Shown here in pieces: positions 9,562 to 18,251 of a stretch of DNA of 64,000 nt. The position numbers and the translations under genes were made by a program. The DNA lies in NCBI RefSeq assembly GCF_000298315.2, contig NZ_AEYE02000004.1, forward strand, positions 124,001 to 188,000, written 5' to 3'. The notes under the pieces were generated by a model. The model made no database searches, had not been told where the DNA came from, and saw nothing but the letters and a program-made list of their open reading frames with translations. The DNA comes from Rhizobium grahamii CCGE 502 (lineage in GTDB: Bacteria; Pseudomonadota; Alphaproteobacteria; Rhizobiales; Rhizobiaceae). Numbering within the stretch: position 1 is the first letter of the stretch; every line of letters begins with the position of its first letter.

Positions 9562-10353
9562 ATGAACCTGATCGCGAACTTCGCGGTCCTGTCGTCGCGT
9601 CGTGCTATTTTCGATCTGCCGGTTTGCGATCTTGGTTGGGATGACGCGCTGGTGTTCATCAACGAACTGCTGTCGATCCCGGTCGGACAGACATCGATCT
9701 CGTTCGTCAACGCGCGCAATATGTTGACGACGCTGCGCGACAGCGAGTACCGCGCCGTCCTTGCGCAAAATCTGTTGCTCCCCGATGGCCCCGGACTCGA
9801 TATCGCATCGAAGGTGGCGCACGGATCGCCGTTCCCGGCCAGCCTGAAGGCGGCCGATTTCGTGCCGGCGCTGCTGACGTTCATGGAGATGCCACGGCGT
9901 ATCGGCCTTGTCGGCAGCACTCCAGAGGCGGTCAGAAAGACCGCACTGGCATTCCGGCGGCACGCTCCATGGCACGAATTCATCGTCATCTCCGACAGCT
10001 TCGATGAGGCCGAAGGCGGATCAACGATCGTCAAGGAGATCGATCAGCAGCGACTCGACCTGCTCATCGTCGGGGCGACCACGCCGTCTCAGCAAAAGTG
10101 GGTTCATAGGAATATCCGCGCGGATCACGCTCGGCTCGTGCTTGCTGTCGGTGACCTGTTCGCGGACGTCGCAGGTACGGCCCGCCGTTCTCCGACGATT
10201 GTGCGGAGGCTGGGGCTCGAACGGGCCTATCGCCGGACACAGAAGCCGGCACGCTTGGGCCTGCAGTACAGCCTCGGCTTTGCGGCGTTTCTGTACTATG
10301 TGCTCCAGTACGGCCGGTCACGCCGCAAACGGATCCTGAGCCGATCGCGGTAG
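9562..10353 (+). CDS. WecG/TagA/CpsF-family glycosyltransferase
   Basis: The 263-residue product belongs to the GT26 family (WecG, TagA), which adds UDP-ManNAcA, ManNAc or similar sugars to a lipid-linked primer on the inner face of the membrane. Seen: SFVNARNMLTTLRDSEYRAV, the family core NLLLPDGPGLDIASKV with the catalytic-region Asp (LPDG), RRIGLVGSTPEAVRKTA and LDLLIVGATTPSQQKWV. The C-terminus is Arg-rich and has a hydrophobic stretch likely to associate with the membrane. I start at 9562, where AGGA lies 7 nt upstream; the frame stays open to 9388 with poorer signals. It pairs with a Wzz-like gene downstream, pointing to a surface polysaccharide. Confidence 0.85.
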   Translation: MNLIANFAVLSSRRAIFDLPVCDLGWDDALVFINELLSIPVGQTSISFVNARNMLTTLRDSEYRAVLAQNLLLPDGPGLDIASKVAHGSPFPASLKAADFVPALLTFMEMPRRIGLVGSTPEAVRKTALAFRRHAPWHEFIVISDSFDEAEGGSTIVKEIDQQRLDLLIVGATTPSQQKWVHRNIRADHARLVLAVGDLFADVAGTARRSPTIVRRLGLERAYRRTQKPARLGLQYSLGFAAFLYYVLQYGRSRRKRILSRSR

Positions 10354-10380
10354 GAACCGGCATCGCATCAGGCGTGGCCG

Positions 10381-10421
10381 GTTAACCATTTATTTGCCAT
10401 GAACATTTAGGCTTGGTTAAC
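10381..10421. promoter_or_regulatory. Inverted repeat GTTAACCA ... TGGTTAAC with CtrA-like half-site
   Basis: GTTAACCA at 10381-10388 and its exact reverse complement at 10414-10421 are 25 nt apart, about 50 nt before the Wzz-like gene. The left arm continues to TTAACCAT, the CtrA-type half-site. A dimeric regulator could bind either arm. The location between the two polysaccharide genes suggests a promoter for the second. Confidence 0.4.
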
Positions 10422-10468
10422 GATCCGCAATCGCGGGCGTTCGACGTTCATGCGCATGAGATCTGGCG

Positions 10469-12190
10469 ATGTACGACAGCAACCCGAGAAACCAAGCCTT
10501 CAATCGGCCGACGGCCCGGCCCGACCGCGCCGCGCCGCCATCCAAAGCCGCGGCTGCGTTGCCGGCGGCCGAGGCGCAACTGCTCGGCGTGATCGAGCGG
10601 GCGCTTGAGCGGCAGCAAGCGAGGCAGGCTGCGACGGCTGATGCGCCGCCGCTCGTCAGCCGCATCGAGACGATCTTGGGCAAGAGGCTCGAAGCGGCAA
10701 ATGATGTCGAATCTGAAGTGGTGGAACCACGACCGGTCCTGTCGGAGTCCGAGGTTGCGCGTCCGCCGGCGAACGTGAATCGGTCGCCATCCGCCGTCGG
10801 CGCCCGCGTGTCGAAGACGCGGCGTTTGCAGCCGCTTCTCATGATTGGTCTAATGTGCGCAATGGGCGGCGCGAGCGGTACCCTGATCCCGGCCGAACCG
10901 GCGCGTTATAGCGCCGAAGGCAAGCTTGGCATGGAGGGTGCCAGCCAAGGCCGCGCCGAAATGGTGAAAGCGGCCGAAAAGACGCTTTTGTCCTCCCGCA
11001 CCATCGCAGCAACCGTTGCAGCATTGAAACTCGATCACGATTCCGAGTTTTCCGGGCTGTCCTCCGATGCGCTTGCGGTGGCTTTCGACCTAATAGCGGC
11101 CGATGGCGCCGCCGCCGATCCGGTTTCACGCGCCGAGGCATCACTTGCTTCCGCGATTCAAACAGCGACCGACCCGCATGCGGGCACGGTCGATTTCAAG
11201 GTGACAACCGGGAGCGTAGAGAAATCAGCGCGGATTGCCGGCTATCTTGCCTCCATGATGACAAGCGCGGGCACCGCCAACGCAGTCGCTGAAGGCGGCT
11301 CGCTGAAGAAGGCGGATGACGCCGCACAGCTCGAACTTTCCTCCTTCACGCAGAAGAGTGGCGAAGGAAATGTAAAGGTTGCGACTGATCTGCGACAGCA
11401 GATCGGAAGCGTTGATACGGAGTTGAAGGCGGCCGAGCAACGCATCGTCAGCGCTCAGGACAGGGTGCGCCGGCTGAAAACGGCGAAAGTCGGCGATGTG
11501 TTGGCCGGCACACTGGACGCGGATCTGATGTCGCCGGAACTTGTCGAGCGCCGCGACAAGGATGTGGCCGCGCAACTCTCCCTCTCGCAGCTGTCTGTCA
11601 ATCTCGGCCCTCGTCATCCTCGGCTACAGGCGCAGCAGGCAGAGGTCGACGGCGCGAGGGCGGCAGTTGGCGATGAACTGGCCCGGCTACTGCGCGAGGC
11701 GAACGATGAGATCAAGTCGGCCACAACAGACAAACGGCAGCTGAGTGACCGCCGCAATGCGCTTATCGCACAGAGCAAGGATACCGGCGTCGACTTGGCG
11801 AAGCTTACCGAGCTCCGCGACAAGGCAAGCGCGGCGCGCGACCGCCTTGAGGACGCGATTACGACAGGATCCGTGCCTGGTGCCGTAAGCATGCAACTGC
11901 TGAAAGGCGTACAAGTCGTGGCTGTGCCGGCCGATCAAGGATGGCTTCCACCGCTACTCGGCGCCCTCGCGGGGCTAGCATTCGGCTTCGCAACCGTCTC
12001 GGTGAAAGCGCGAGCCACCTTGGCTGCTTTCCCAAGGAAGGAACCGTCGCTCCGGACAGGCGCACAGGAGCCGGCGACGGCCAGCTCACCATTGGCGGCT
12101 CCGGTCGAGACCTCACAGGACATGGCCGCCATCCGCGCGGACCTCGCCGCTATGCGGCAGAGGCTGCATACCCGGTCGGCGACGTCCTGA
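10469..12190 (+). CDS. Wzz/GumC-type polysaccharide chain-length protein without kinase domain
   Basis: The 573-residue product shows the signature LSVNLGPRHPRLQAQQAEVD (near residue 380), typical of GumC/ExoP/Wzc proteins that set the length or export of surface polysaccharide. A membrane segment lies near residues 125-145 (LLMIGLMCAMGGASGTLIPA), followed by a long helical periplasmic region, and a second near residues 490-512 (WLPPLLGALAGLAFGFATVS). The first 120 residues form an unusual cytoplasmic, Ala/Pro/Arg-rich extension. No Walker A/B BY-kinase domain follows, so it is a Wzz-like or BY-kinase-adaptor form. It follows the GT26 gene in the same direction; no polymerase or flippase gene is nearby. 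Confidence 0.7.
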   Translation: MYDSNPRNQAFNRPTARPDRAAPPSKAAAALPAAEAQLLGVIERALERQQARQAATADAPPLVSRIETILGKRLEAANDVESEVVEPRPVLSESEVARPPANVNRSPSAVGARVSKTRRLQPLLMIGLMCAMGGASGTLIPAEPARYSAEGKLGMEGASQGRAEMVKAAEKTLLSSRTIAATVAALKLDHDSEFSGLSSDALAVAFDLIAADGAAADPVSRAEASLASAIQTATDPHAGTVDFKVTTGSVEKSARIAGYLASMMTSAGTANAVAEGGSLKKADDAAQLELSSFTQKSGEGNVKVATDLRQQIGSVDTELKAAEQRIVSAQDRVRRLKTAKVGDVLAGTLDADLMSPELVERRDKDVAAQLSLSQLSVNLGPRHPRLQAQQAEVDGARAAVGDELARLLREANDEIKSATTDKRQLSDRRNALIAQSKDTGVDLAKLTELRDKASAARDRLEDAITTGSVPGAVSMQLLKGVQVVAVPADQGWLPPLLGALAGLAFGFATVSVKARATLAAFPRKEPSLRTGAQEPATASSPLAAPVETSQDMAAIRADLAAMRQRLHTRSATS

Positions 12191-12308
12191 CCTTGCTGGG
12201 ACACGATTGTTCTTGCATTTGCCATTTTAGGCAGGATAGGGCGTGGACAGGCAAATCGCGCTGAGCGCCACCGGCTACAATGAGCGAACGCAAGGGCAGG
12301 AGACAGTC

Positions 12309-13208
12309 TTGACGACAGTGATTGATGGCAAACAGGTCGCAGCTTCCGTCATCGAAACGGTAAAGGCGGCGACATCGGCACTGGACAAGCAGAGTGGCGT
12401 CAAGACGGGACTCGCCGTCGTGATCGTCGGCGATGACCCGGCCAGCCATGCCTACGTCAACTCCAAGAGCAAGATGGCGAAGGAATGCGGGTTCAAATCC
12501 GTACAGCACACCTTGCCGGTCGAGACGACCCAGGAAGAGTTGGCGGCGCTCGTTGCTTCGCTGAACGACGATCCGTCAATCCACGGCATCCTCGTGCAAC
12601 TACCGCTGCCCAAACACCTGAAATCCGAGCCGATCATCCAATCGATCCTGCCGGAAAAGGACGTCGATGGTCTCCACGTCGTCAATGCCGGCAAGCTTGC
12701 GACCGGCGATCTCGAAACAGGCTTGGTCTCCTGCACACCGGCAGGCGCGATGGTCTTTGTGCGCCGGACACACGGCGAAGATCTTTCCGGCCTGAATGCA
12801 GTGGTTATCGGCCGCTCGAACCTGTTCGGCAAGCCGATGGCCCAGCTGCTGCTGAATGCCAATGCAACGGTGACGATCGCTCACTCGCGCACAAAGGATC
12901 TGCCCTCCGTCTGCCGCAACGCGGACATTCTGGTTGCGGCAGTTGGCCGCCCCGAGATGGTCAAGAGCAATTGGGTGAAGGCCGGCGCCACCGTCATTGA
13001 CGTCGGTATCAACCGCATACCCGCGCCGGAAAAGGGTGAAGGCAAGACCCGCCTCGTTGGCGACGTTGCCTTTGACGAGGCCGCCAAGGTCGCTGCTGTC
13101 ATCACGCCGGTTCCCGGCGGGGTAGGGCCGATGACAATCGCAATGCTGATGGCCAACACCGTCATCGCCGCGCATCGCACGGCTGGTCAAACCCCGCCCA
13201 AGTTCTGA
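12309..13208 (+). CDS. folD: Bifunctional methylenetetrahydrofolate dehydrogenase/cyclohydrolase FolD
   Basis: FolD interconverts 5,10-methylene-, methenyl- and 10-formyl-tetrahydrofolate in the cytoplasm using NADP. Seen: [20 protein letters not shown] with the catalytic Lys region, [28 protein letters not shown] and the Rossmann region [20 protein letters not shown], then [20 protein letters not shown] start at TTG 12309 (AGGAG 6 nt upstream), which gives 299 residues, the family length; the frame stays open to GTG 12243 without a family match. Its 3' end overlaps the convergent aglR stop by 22 nt. Confidence 0.95.
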   Translation: MTTVIDGKQVAASVIETVKAATSALDKQSGVKTGLAVVIVGDDPASHAYVNSKSKMAKECGFKSVQHTLPVETTQEELAALVASLNDDPSIHGILVQLPLPKHLKSEPIIQSILPEKDVDGLHVVNAGKLATGDLETGLVSCTPAGAMVFVRRTHGEDLSGLNAVVIGRSNLFGKPMAQLLLNANATVTIAHSRTKDLPSVCRNADILVAAVGRPEMVKSNWVKAGATVIDVGINRIPAPEKGEGKTRLVGDVAFDEAAKVAAVITPVPGGVGPMTIAMLMANTVIAAHRTAGQTPPKF

Positions 13209-14233
13209 TCCGCTCGCGGCACAGGCCCCGTCGAGGACCTGACGATCAGTTCGGTCTTCCAGAGTTCCTGCTCCGGAAACGGCCCATCCTGCTTGATCGT
13301 GCCGATGAGGCGCTGGGCAATGCGAACGCCCGCGGCGCGCAGCGACGATCGCGTCGTTGTCAGCGGCACGGAGAAGTTCTCTGGCTTCAGATGCGGCAGG
13401 ACGTCGTCATGCGCGATGAGAGAGACGTCCTCCCCGAGCTTCAAACCAGCCTGATTGACGGCGCGGATTGCGCCGAGCGCCAGCACCGTACTGGAACACA
13501 AGATCGCCGTCGGCCGCTCCGGCATCTGCAAAAACCGTTCCATTGCAGTCTGGCCAAGCTCGTCTGTCATCGTCGTGTGGCTCATGTGATCGTCCGGAAG
13601 TGACAATCCGCGCTCGGAAAGCGCGGCGATCATCCCGTTCTTGCGGCGCATTGCGAAGTCGAGATGTTCCGGCCCGTTGAGCAGGGCGAAGCGGGTATGG
13701 CCGAGTTGCAGCAGCAAGCGCGTGGCATCGTAGAAAGCGCCTTCGTTATCGATGTCGAGATACGGGTAGTCCGGCTCAGAACCGATGGAACGACCATGCA
13801 CCAGGAAGGGCATGGAAAGGGACTTCAGCATCGGCAGCCGCGGATCGTGGCCACGCATATAGGCCACGAACAGCGCATCGACATTGCCGCTGATCGCAAG
13901 CCGCCGCAGCGCGCCCACTTCGTCGTTGGGATCGGCAGGCATGATCACGAAATGAAAATCGTGGCGGACGGCCTCCTCGCCGAGGCCCGTCAGGAACTCG
14001 CCGAAGTGCACATCGGAATAGTGGTCGGGAGCCGTCGGCATCACCAAGCCGATCGAGCCGGCCTTGCCGGTTGCAAGCCGCTGAGCCGCCTTGTTCGGGC
14101 GGTAGCCAGTTTCCTTCACCGCCTGCAGAACGCGCTCGCGCGTCGCTTCATTGACCTCTGGATAGCCGTTCAATGCGCGGCTTACCGTCGTCTGCGACAG
14201 GCCAAGCAATTCCGATAGCTGTTTCAAATTCAC
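13187..14233 (-). CDS. aglR: LacI-family regulator of the alpha-glucoside operon, AglR-like
   Basis: The 348-residue product has an N-terminal LacI helix-turn-helix ([20 protein letters not shown], then [15 protein letters not shown]) and a periplasmic-binding-protein-like effector domain from residue 58 (GSIGLVMP onward). It is transcribed away from aglE, and a LacI-type palindrome lies in front of each gene, so it very likely represses aglEFGAK and itself and is released by an alpha-glucoside or a derivative. The effector is inferred from the operon. The gene ends inside the 3' end of folD. Confidence 0.88.
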   Translation of the reverse strand: MNLKQLSELLGLSQTTVSRALNGYPEVNEATRERVLQAVKETGYRPNKAAQRLATGKAGSIGLVMPTAPDHYSDVHFGEFLTGLGEEAVRHDFHFVIMPADPNDEVGALRRLAISGNVDALFVAYMRGHDPRLPMLKSLSMPFLVHGRSIGSEPDYPYLDIDNEGAFYDATRLLLQLGHTRFALLNGPEHLDFAMRRKNGMIAALSERGLSLPDDHMSHTTMTDELGQTAMERFLQMPERPTAILCSSTVLALGAIRAVNQAGLKLGEDVSLIAHDDVLPHLKPENFSVPLTTTRSSLRAAGVRIAQRLIGTIKQDGPFPEQELWKTELIVRSSTGPVPRADQNLGGV

Positions 14234-14282
14234 GTGCTATGCTTCCTCCGCCTGCCCTGACTGCCAGCTCCCAATGGCATCC

Positions 14283-14292
14283 AAAGCGCTTT
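14283..14292. promoter_or_regulatory. LacI-type operator O1 (AAAGCGCTTT) before aglR
   Basis: A perfect 10-bp palindrome AAAGCGCTTT with central CG, the core of LacI/GalR-family operators, lies 50 nt upstream of the aglR start. It fits autoregulation. The flanks (CC on the left, TT on the right) are not symmetrical, so it may be weaker than O2. Confidence 0.65.
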
Positions 14293-14446
14293 TAATTATG
14301 TAGCAATTGTGCCGCTTGACTCAAGGAAAATCGCTCCATATTCCCAAGATATGGCGTTGAAGCCGTGATATAAAAGGCCGCATCTTTTACGCTTTTCGCA
14401 AAATTGCTTGACTCTTTTCCGCCGAAAGTGACATGAGTGCTTTTGT

Positions 14447-14458
14447 CAAAGCGCTTTG
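14447..14458. promoter_or_regulatory. LacI-type operator O2 (CAAAGCGCTTTG) before aglE
   Basis: A perfect 12-bp palindrome CAAAGCGCTTTG lies 57 nt before the aglE start. It shares the AAAGCGCTTT core with O1, and the two centres are 165 bp apart, a spacing that would allow DNA looping. Further partial copies (GTCAAAG, TTCAAAAG) follow downstream. Confidence 0.72.
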
Positions 14459-14515
14459 GAACGGCGTCAAAGTGGTTCAAAAGTGCGGTTGGGATTGTGA
14501 TGGGAGGTTGATCAC

Positions 14516-15880
14516 ATGAGAAAGACGTTTTTGATGGGCGTTGCTGCGGCGGCGCTTCTTGCTGCCGGTGCCGCATCTGCTGCCGATCTGAAGTTTGCCC
14601 CTGGGCAGGATTCGAAGTTTAACTGGAAGAGCTACGACGATTTCAAGGCTGCTCACGCCGATCTCAAGGGCGAGCAGATGACGATCTTCGGGCCGTGGCG
14701 CGGCGAAGACGAAGCCTTCTTCCGCAGCATTCTTGCTTATTTCACCGAAGCGACCGGCGTAGATGCCAAGTATTCCTCTTCGGAAAACTACGAACAGCAG
14801 ATCGTTATCGACACGCAGGCCGGCTCGCCGCCGAACATCGCGATCCTGCCGCAGCCGGGCCTTCTGGCCGACCTCGCCAGCAAGGGCTTCCTGACCCCGC
14901 TCGGTGACGAGAACTCCAAGTGGATCAAGGACAACTACGGCGCCGGCGACAGCTGGGTCGGTTACGGCACCTACAAGGGCAAGGACGGCAAGGAAGCCTT
15001 CTATGCCTTCCCGTACAAGGCCGACGTGAAGTCGCTCGTCTGGTACGTACCGGAGAATTTCAAGGAAGCAGGCTACAAGGTCCCGACGACCATGGAAGAG
15101 CTGCATGCCCTGACCGACCAGATCGTCAAGGACGGCGGCGTTCCGTGGTGCATCGGTCTCGGTTCGGGTGGCGCAACTGGCTGGCCGGCAACGGACTGGA
15201 TCGAAGACATCATGCTGCGCCAGCAGAAGCCTGACGTCTACGACAAGTGGACCACCAACGAAGTGAAGTTCACCGATCCTGCCGTCGTTGCTGCGATCGA
15301 GGAATTCGGCTCGTTCGCCAAGAACGAGAAATATGTCAACGGCGGTGTTGCCGCCGTGGCGGCGACGGACTTCCGTGATAGCCCGAAGGGTCTCTTCGGT
15401 GTGCCGCCGAAGTGCTACCTGCACCATCAGGCTTCGTTCATCCCGTCCTTCTTCCCTGAAGGCACGAAGCTCGGTCAGGATGCCGACTTCTTCTACATGC
15501 CGACCTACGCAGCACATGCCGACCTCGGCAAGCCGGTTCTCGGCGCTGGCACGCTCGTCACCGTCACTAAGGACTCCAAGGCGGCTCGTGCCTTCGTCGA
15601 GTTCCTGAAAACCCCGATCGCCCACGAAGTCTGGATGGCGCAGTCGAGCTTCCTGACGCCGTACAAGGGCGTCAACACGGCCGCCTATGCCAACGACCAG
15701 ATGAAGCGGGAAGGCGAGATCCTCACGACCGCGACGACCTTCCGCTTCGACGGTTCCGACCTGATGCCGGGCAAGATCGGCGCTGGTGCGTTCTGGACCG
15801 GGATGGTTGATTTCGTTGGCGGCAAGTCTGCGGAAGACACTGCCAAGGAAATCCAGAGCGCCTGGGATGGCATCAAGTAG
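14516..15880 (+). CDS. aglE: Alpha-glucoside ABC transporter, substrate-binding protein AglE
   Basis: AglE is the periplasmic binding protein for alpha-glucosides such as sucrose, trehalose and maltose. The 454-residue product has a Sec signal peptide (MRKTFLMGVAAAALLAAGAA, cleavage near ASA-AD at residue 22) and a family-1 solute-binding fold: EQMTIFGPWRGEDEAFF, PPNIAILPQPGLLADLAS, LYAFPYKAD-like FYAFPYKADVKSLVWYVPEN. It is the first gene of aglEFGAK and its promoter carries operator O2. GGGAGG lies shortly upstream of the ATG. A 166-nt structured gap follows before aglF, which may set a higher level of AglE. Confidence 0.94.
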   Translation: MRKTFLMGVAAAALLAAGAASAADLKFAPGQDSKFNWKSYDDFKAAHADLKGEQMTIFGPWRGEDEAFFRSILAYFTEATGVDAKYSSSENYEQQIVIDTQAGSPPNIAILPQPGLLADLASKGFLTPLGDENSKWIKDNYGAGDSWVGYGTYKGKDGKEAFYAFPYKADVKSLVWYVPENFKEAGYKVPTTMEELHALTDQIVKDGGVPWCIGLGSGGATGWPATDWIEDIMLRQQKPDVYDKWTTNEVKFTDPAVVAAIEEFGSFAKNEKYVNGGVAAVAATDFRDSPKGLFGVPPKCYLHHQASFIPSFFPEGTKLGQDADFFYMPTYAAHADLGKPVLGAGTLVTVTKDSKAARAFVEFLKTPIAHEVWMAQSSFLTPYKGVNTAAYANDQMKREGEILTTATTFRFDGSDLMPGKIGAGAFWTGMVDFVGGKSAEDTAKEIQSAWDGIK

Positions 15881-15893
15881 CATCGCCTGAACT

Positions 15894-15955
15894 CCATGCC
15901 GTCGCGTGCGGCGGCATGGTCGAAGTGCATGGCCGGATACTGCGAGTGTCCGGCC
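15894..15955 (+). other. Pair of intercistronic hairpins between aglE and aglF
   Basis: Two strong inverted repeats follow the aglE stop. The first pairs CCATGCCGTCG at 15894-15904 with CGGCGGCATGG ending at 15919, with one G-T pair. The second pairs GGCCGGATAC (15931-15940) with GTGTCCGGCC (15946-15955) around the loop TGCGA. Neither has a T-run, so they are more likely RNA-stabilising or processing elements than terminators. Confidence 0.6.
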
Positions 15956-16046
15956 ACTGCCGTCTGCCGTGTCGAGAGCGGTGACGGTGGGACGATGATC
16001 GGCGCGCAAACCCGTCAGGATAGACCGGGTAGCAGGGGAGGGACGA

Positions 16047-17060
16047 ATGCTGTCGCAGATAGTTTCCGCTTTGGGGGTCGTGGTCGTGGCGGTTTTCGCC
16101 TGCTCGGCCTACTTCTACTTTTCCAACAAGATCCTGGATTGGTCGCTGCCGGTGAAGGATGGCGATATCCATTCTGCAGCGCGCAACCTCAATCGCCGGG
16201 CGATGATCCGGCCGTGGCTGTTCATCGGGCCCGCCCTTCTGCTGCTTGTTGTCTATCTCGTCTATCCGGTTATCGCGACCCTGATCCTGTCCTTCTACGA
16301 CCGCTCGGGCGAGCAATTCGTCGGCTTCGCGAACTACCAGTGGGCCTTCACCGACCGCGAATTCCGCCAGTCGATCTTCAACAACATCCTATGGCTGGCT
16401 GTCGTGCCGGCGGCCTGCACCTTCTTCGGCCTGGTCATTGCCGTGATGACCGACCGTATCTGGTGGGGCAATATCGCCAAGAGCATCGTCTTCATGCCGA
16501 TGGCGATCTCCTTCGTCGGCGCCTCTGTCATCTGGAAGTTCATTTACGAGTATCGTGGCGGCAACGATGTGCAGATTGGCCTCCTCAACGCCATCGTCCA
16601 GCTCTTCGGTGGCACGCCGCAGGTGTGGATCTCGGTGCCCTTCTGGAACAACTTCTTCCTAATGGTCATCCTGATCTGGATTCAGACCGGCTTCGCCATG
16701 GTGATCCTGTCCGCTGCGCTGCGTGGCATCCCGGAGGAAACCATCGAGGCTGCCGTCATCGACGGCGCCAACGGCTGGCAGATCTTCTGGCGTATCATGG
16801 TGCCGCAGGTCTGGGGCACGATCGCCGTCGTCTGGACCACGATCACCATCCTCGTGCTCAAGGTCTTCGACATCGTGCTGACCATGACCAACGGTCAATG
16901 GAACACGATGGTGCTCGCCAATCTGATGTTCAACTGGCTCTTCCGCGGCGGCGGCGATTCCGGACGAAGTGCTGTTATCGCGCTGATCATCATGCTCGCC
17001 GTGACGCCGATCATGGTCTGGAACGTCCGTCGCGCCAATCGCGAACTGGGAGGCCACTGA
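16047..17060 (+). CDS. aglF: Alpha-glucoside ABC transporter permease AglF
   Basis: AglF is an inner-membrane permease of the MalF type. The 337-residue product has an extra N-terminal membrane segment (residues 1-25, SALGVVVVAVFACSAYFYFS), a cytoplasmic stretch, then six further segments beginning near RPWLFIGPALLLLVVYLVYP. The ABC-interacting EAA loop is EETIEAAVIDGANGWQIFWR near residues 230-250. GGGGAGGGACGA precedes the start. It ends 1 nt before aglG, so the two permeases are tightly coupled. Confidence 0.92.
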   Translation: MLSQIVSALGVVVVAVFACSAYFYFSNKILDWSLPVKDGDIHSAARNLNRRAMIRPWLFIGPALLLLVVYLVYPVIATLILSFYDRSGEQFVGFANYQWAFTDREFRQSIFNNILWLAVVPAACTFFGLVIAVMTDRIWWGNIAKSIVFMPMAISFVGASVIWKFIYEYRGGNDVQIGLLNAIVQLFGGTPQVWISVPFWNNFFLMVILIWIQTGFAMVILSAALRGIPEETIEAAVIDGANGWQIFWRIMVPQVWGTIAVVWTTITILVLKVFDIVLTMTNGQWNTMVLANLMFNWLFRGGGDSGRSAVIALIIMLAVTPIMVWNVRRANRELGGH

Positions 17061-17061
17061 G

Positions 17062-18225
17062 ATGACGCTGACCCGAGATTTCTTCAAGATCGGCCCCGCC
17101 CGCCTCTTTGTTCACTTCGCGGTCCTGGTGATCGTCATCCTCTGGCTAATCCCGACGCTCGGCATCTTCGTCAGCGCGCTGCGCGACAAGGACCAGCTGG
17201 TCGTCTCCGGCTGGTGGACGGCATTTTCAGGATCGTCGCGGACGGTTGCCGCGCGCCTCGACCAGCCGGACCAGCAGAAGCAGGAGGGCGCCGTCTACGT
17301 CATTGCCGGCAATGTGCTGGAAGGCCAGCAGGGTCGATCCATCCGGGCCTTTGGGACGCGCGTCCAGCAGCCATCCGCCTACAAGGCCGGCGAGACGGCC
17401 GATCTTGGCGATGGCCTTTCGCTGACCGTCGCCAGCGACGGCAACTATCGTTACATGAAGAACGCCGCCTTTGGGCCGGATGACGGCGGCCGACGCGTTT
17501 ACATTTCCGTCGCCACGCCGCCGGAATTCACCCTGCAGAACTACAAGAACGTTCTGACCAGCGAGGGGATTGGCCAATCCTTCATCAACTCGTTGACCGT
17601 GACCATCCCGGCGACGATCATCCCGATTCTCATTGCCGCCTTCGCCGCCTATGCGCTGAGCTGGATGGAATTCCCCGGCCGCGCGTTGATGATCGCGCTC
17701 GTCGTCGGCCTGATCGTCGTGCCGCTGCAGATGTCGCTGATCCCGCTTCTCAGGCTTTATAACGGCATCGGCGCGCTGCTCGACGCTCCGTCGAAGACCT
17801 ATCCCGGTATCTGGTTTGCGCACACCGCCTTCGGCATGCCGCTCGCCATCTATCTGCTGCGCGCCTATATCGCCGGCCTTCCGAAGGAGATCATCGAATC
17901 CGCCCGCGTCGACGGCGCCAGCGATTTCGAAATCTTTACCCGTATCGTACTGCCTTTGTCCTTCCCGGCGCTCGCATCCTTCGCGATCTTCCAGTTCCTG
18001 TGGGTGTGGAACGACCTGCTCGTCGCCATGGTCTTCCTCGGAACCGACAGGGATCACCTCGTTCTGACAGGTGCTCTGAATGCGCTGCTCGGCTCGCGAG
18101 GTGGCAACTGGGAAATCCTAACGGCCTCGGCCTTCGTCACCATTGTCGTACCGCTGCTCGTGTTCTTTAGCTTGCAGCGCTATTTGGTGCGTGGTCTGCT
18201 CGCGGGCTCGGTCAAGGGCGGCTAG
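17062..18225 (+). CDS. aglG: Alpha-glucoside ABC transporter permease AglG with enlarged periplasmic loop
   Basis: AglG is the MalG-type partner of AglF. The 387-residue product has a membrane segment at residues 14-38, then about 120 residues of soluble sequence (residues 45-160) before the remaining five segments. The EAA loop is KEIIESARVDGASDFEIFTR. MalG proteins are usually about 280-300 residues, so the inserted domain is large; I believe it is common to AglG proteins, not a fusion unique to this strain. It could contact AglE. It starts 1 nt after aglF. Confidence 0.92.
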   Translation: MTLTRDFFKIGPARLFVHFAVLVIVILWLIPTLGIFVSALRDKDQLVVSGWWTAFSGSSRTVAARLDQPDQQKQEGAVYVIAGNVLEGQQGRSIRAFGTRVQQPSAYKAGETADLGDGLSLTVASDGNYRYMKNAAFGPDDGGRRVYISVATPPEFTLQNYKNVLTSEGIGQSFINSLTVTIPATIIPILIAAFAAYALSWMEFPGRALMIALVVGLIVVPLQMSLIPLLRLYNGIGALLDAPSKTYPGIWFAHTAFGMPLAIYLLRAYIAGLPKEIIESARVDGASDFEIFTRIVLPLSFPALASFAIFQFLWVWNDLLVAMVFLGTDRDHLVLTGALNALLGSRGGNWEILTASAFVTIVVPLLVFFSLQRYLVRGLLAGSVKGG

Positions 18226-18251
18226 CAACCCAAGAGCATCCAACAGGAAAT

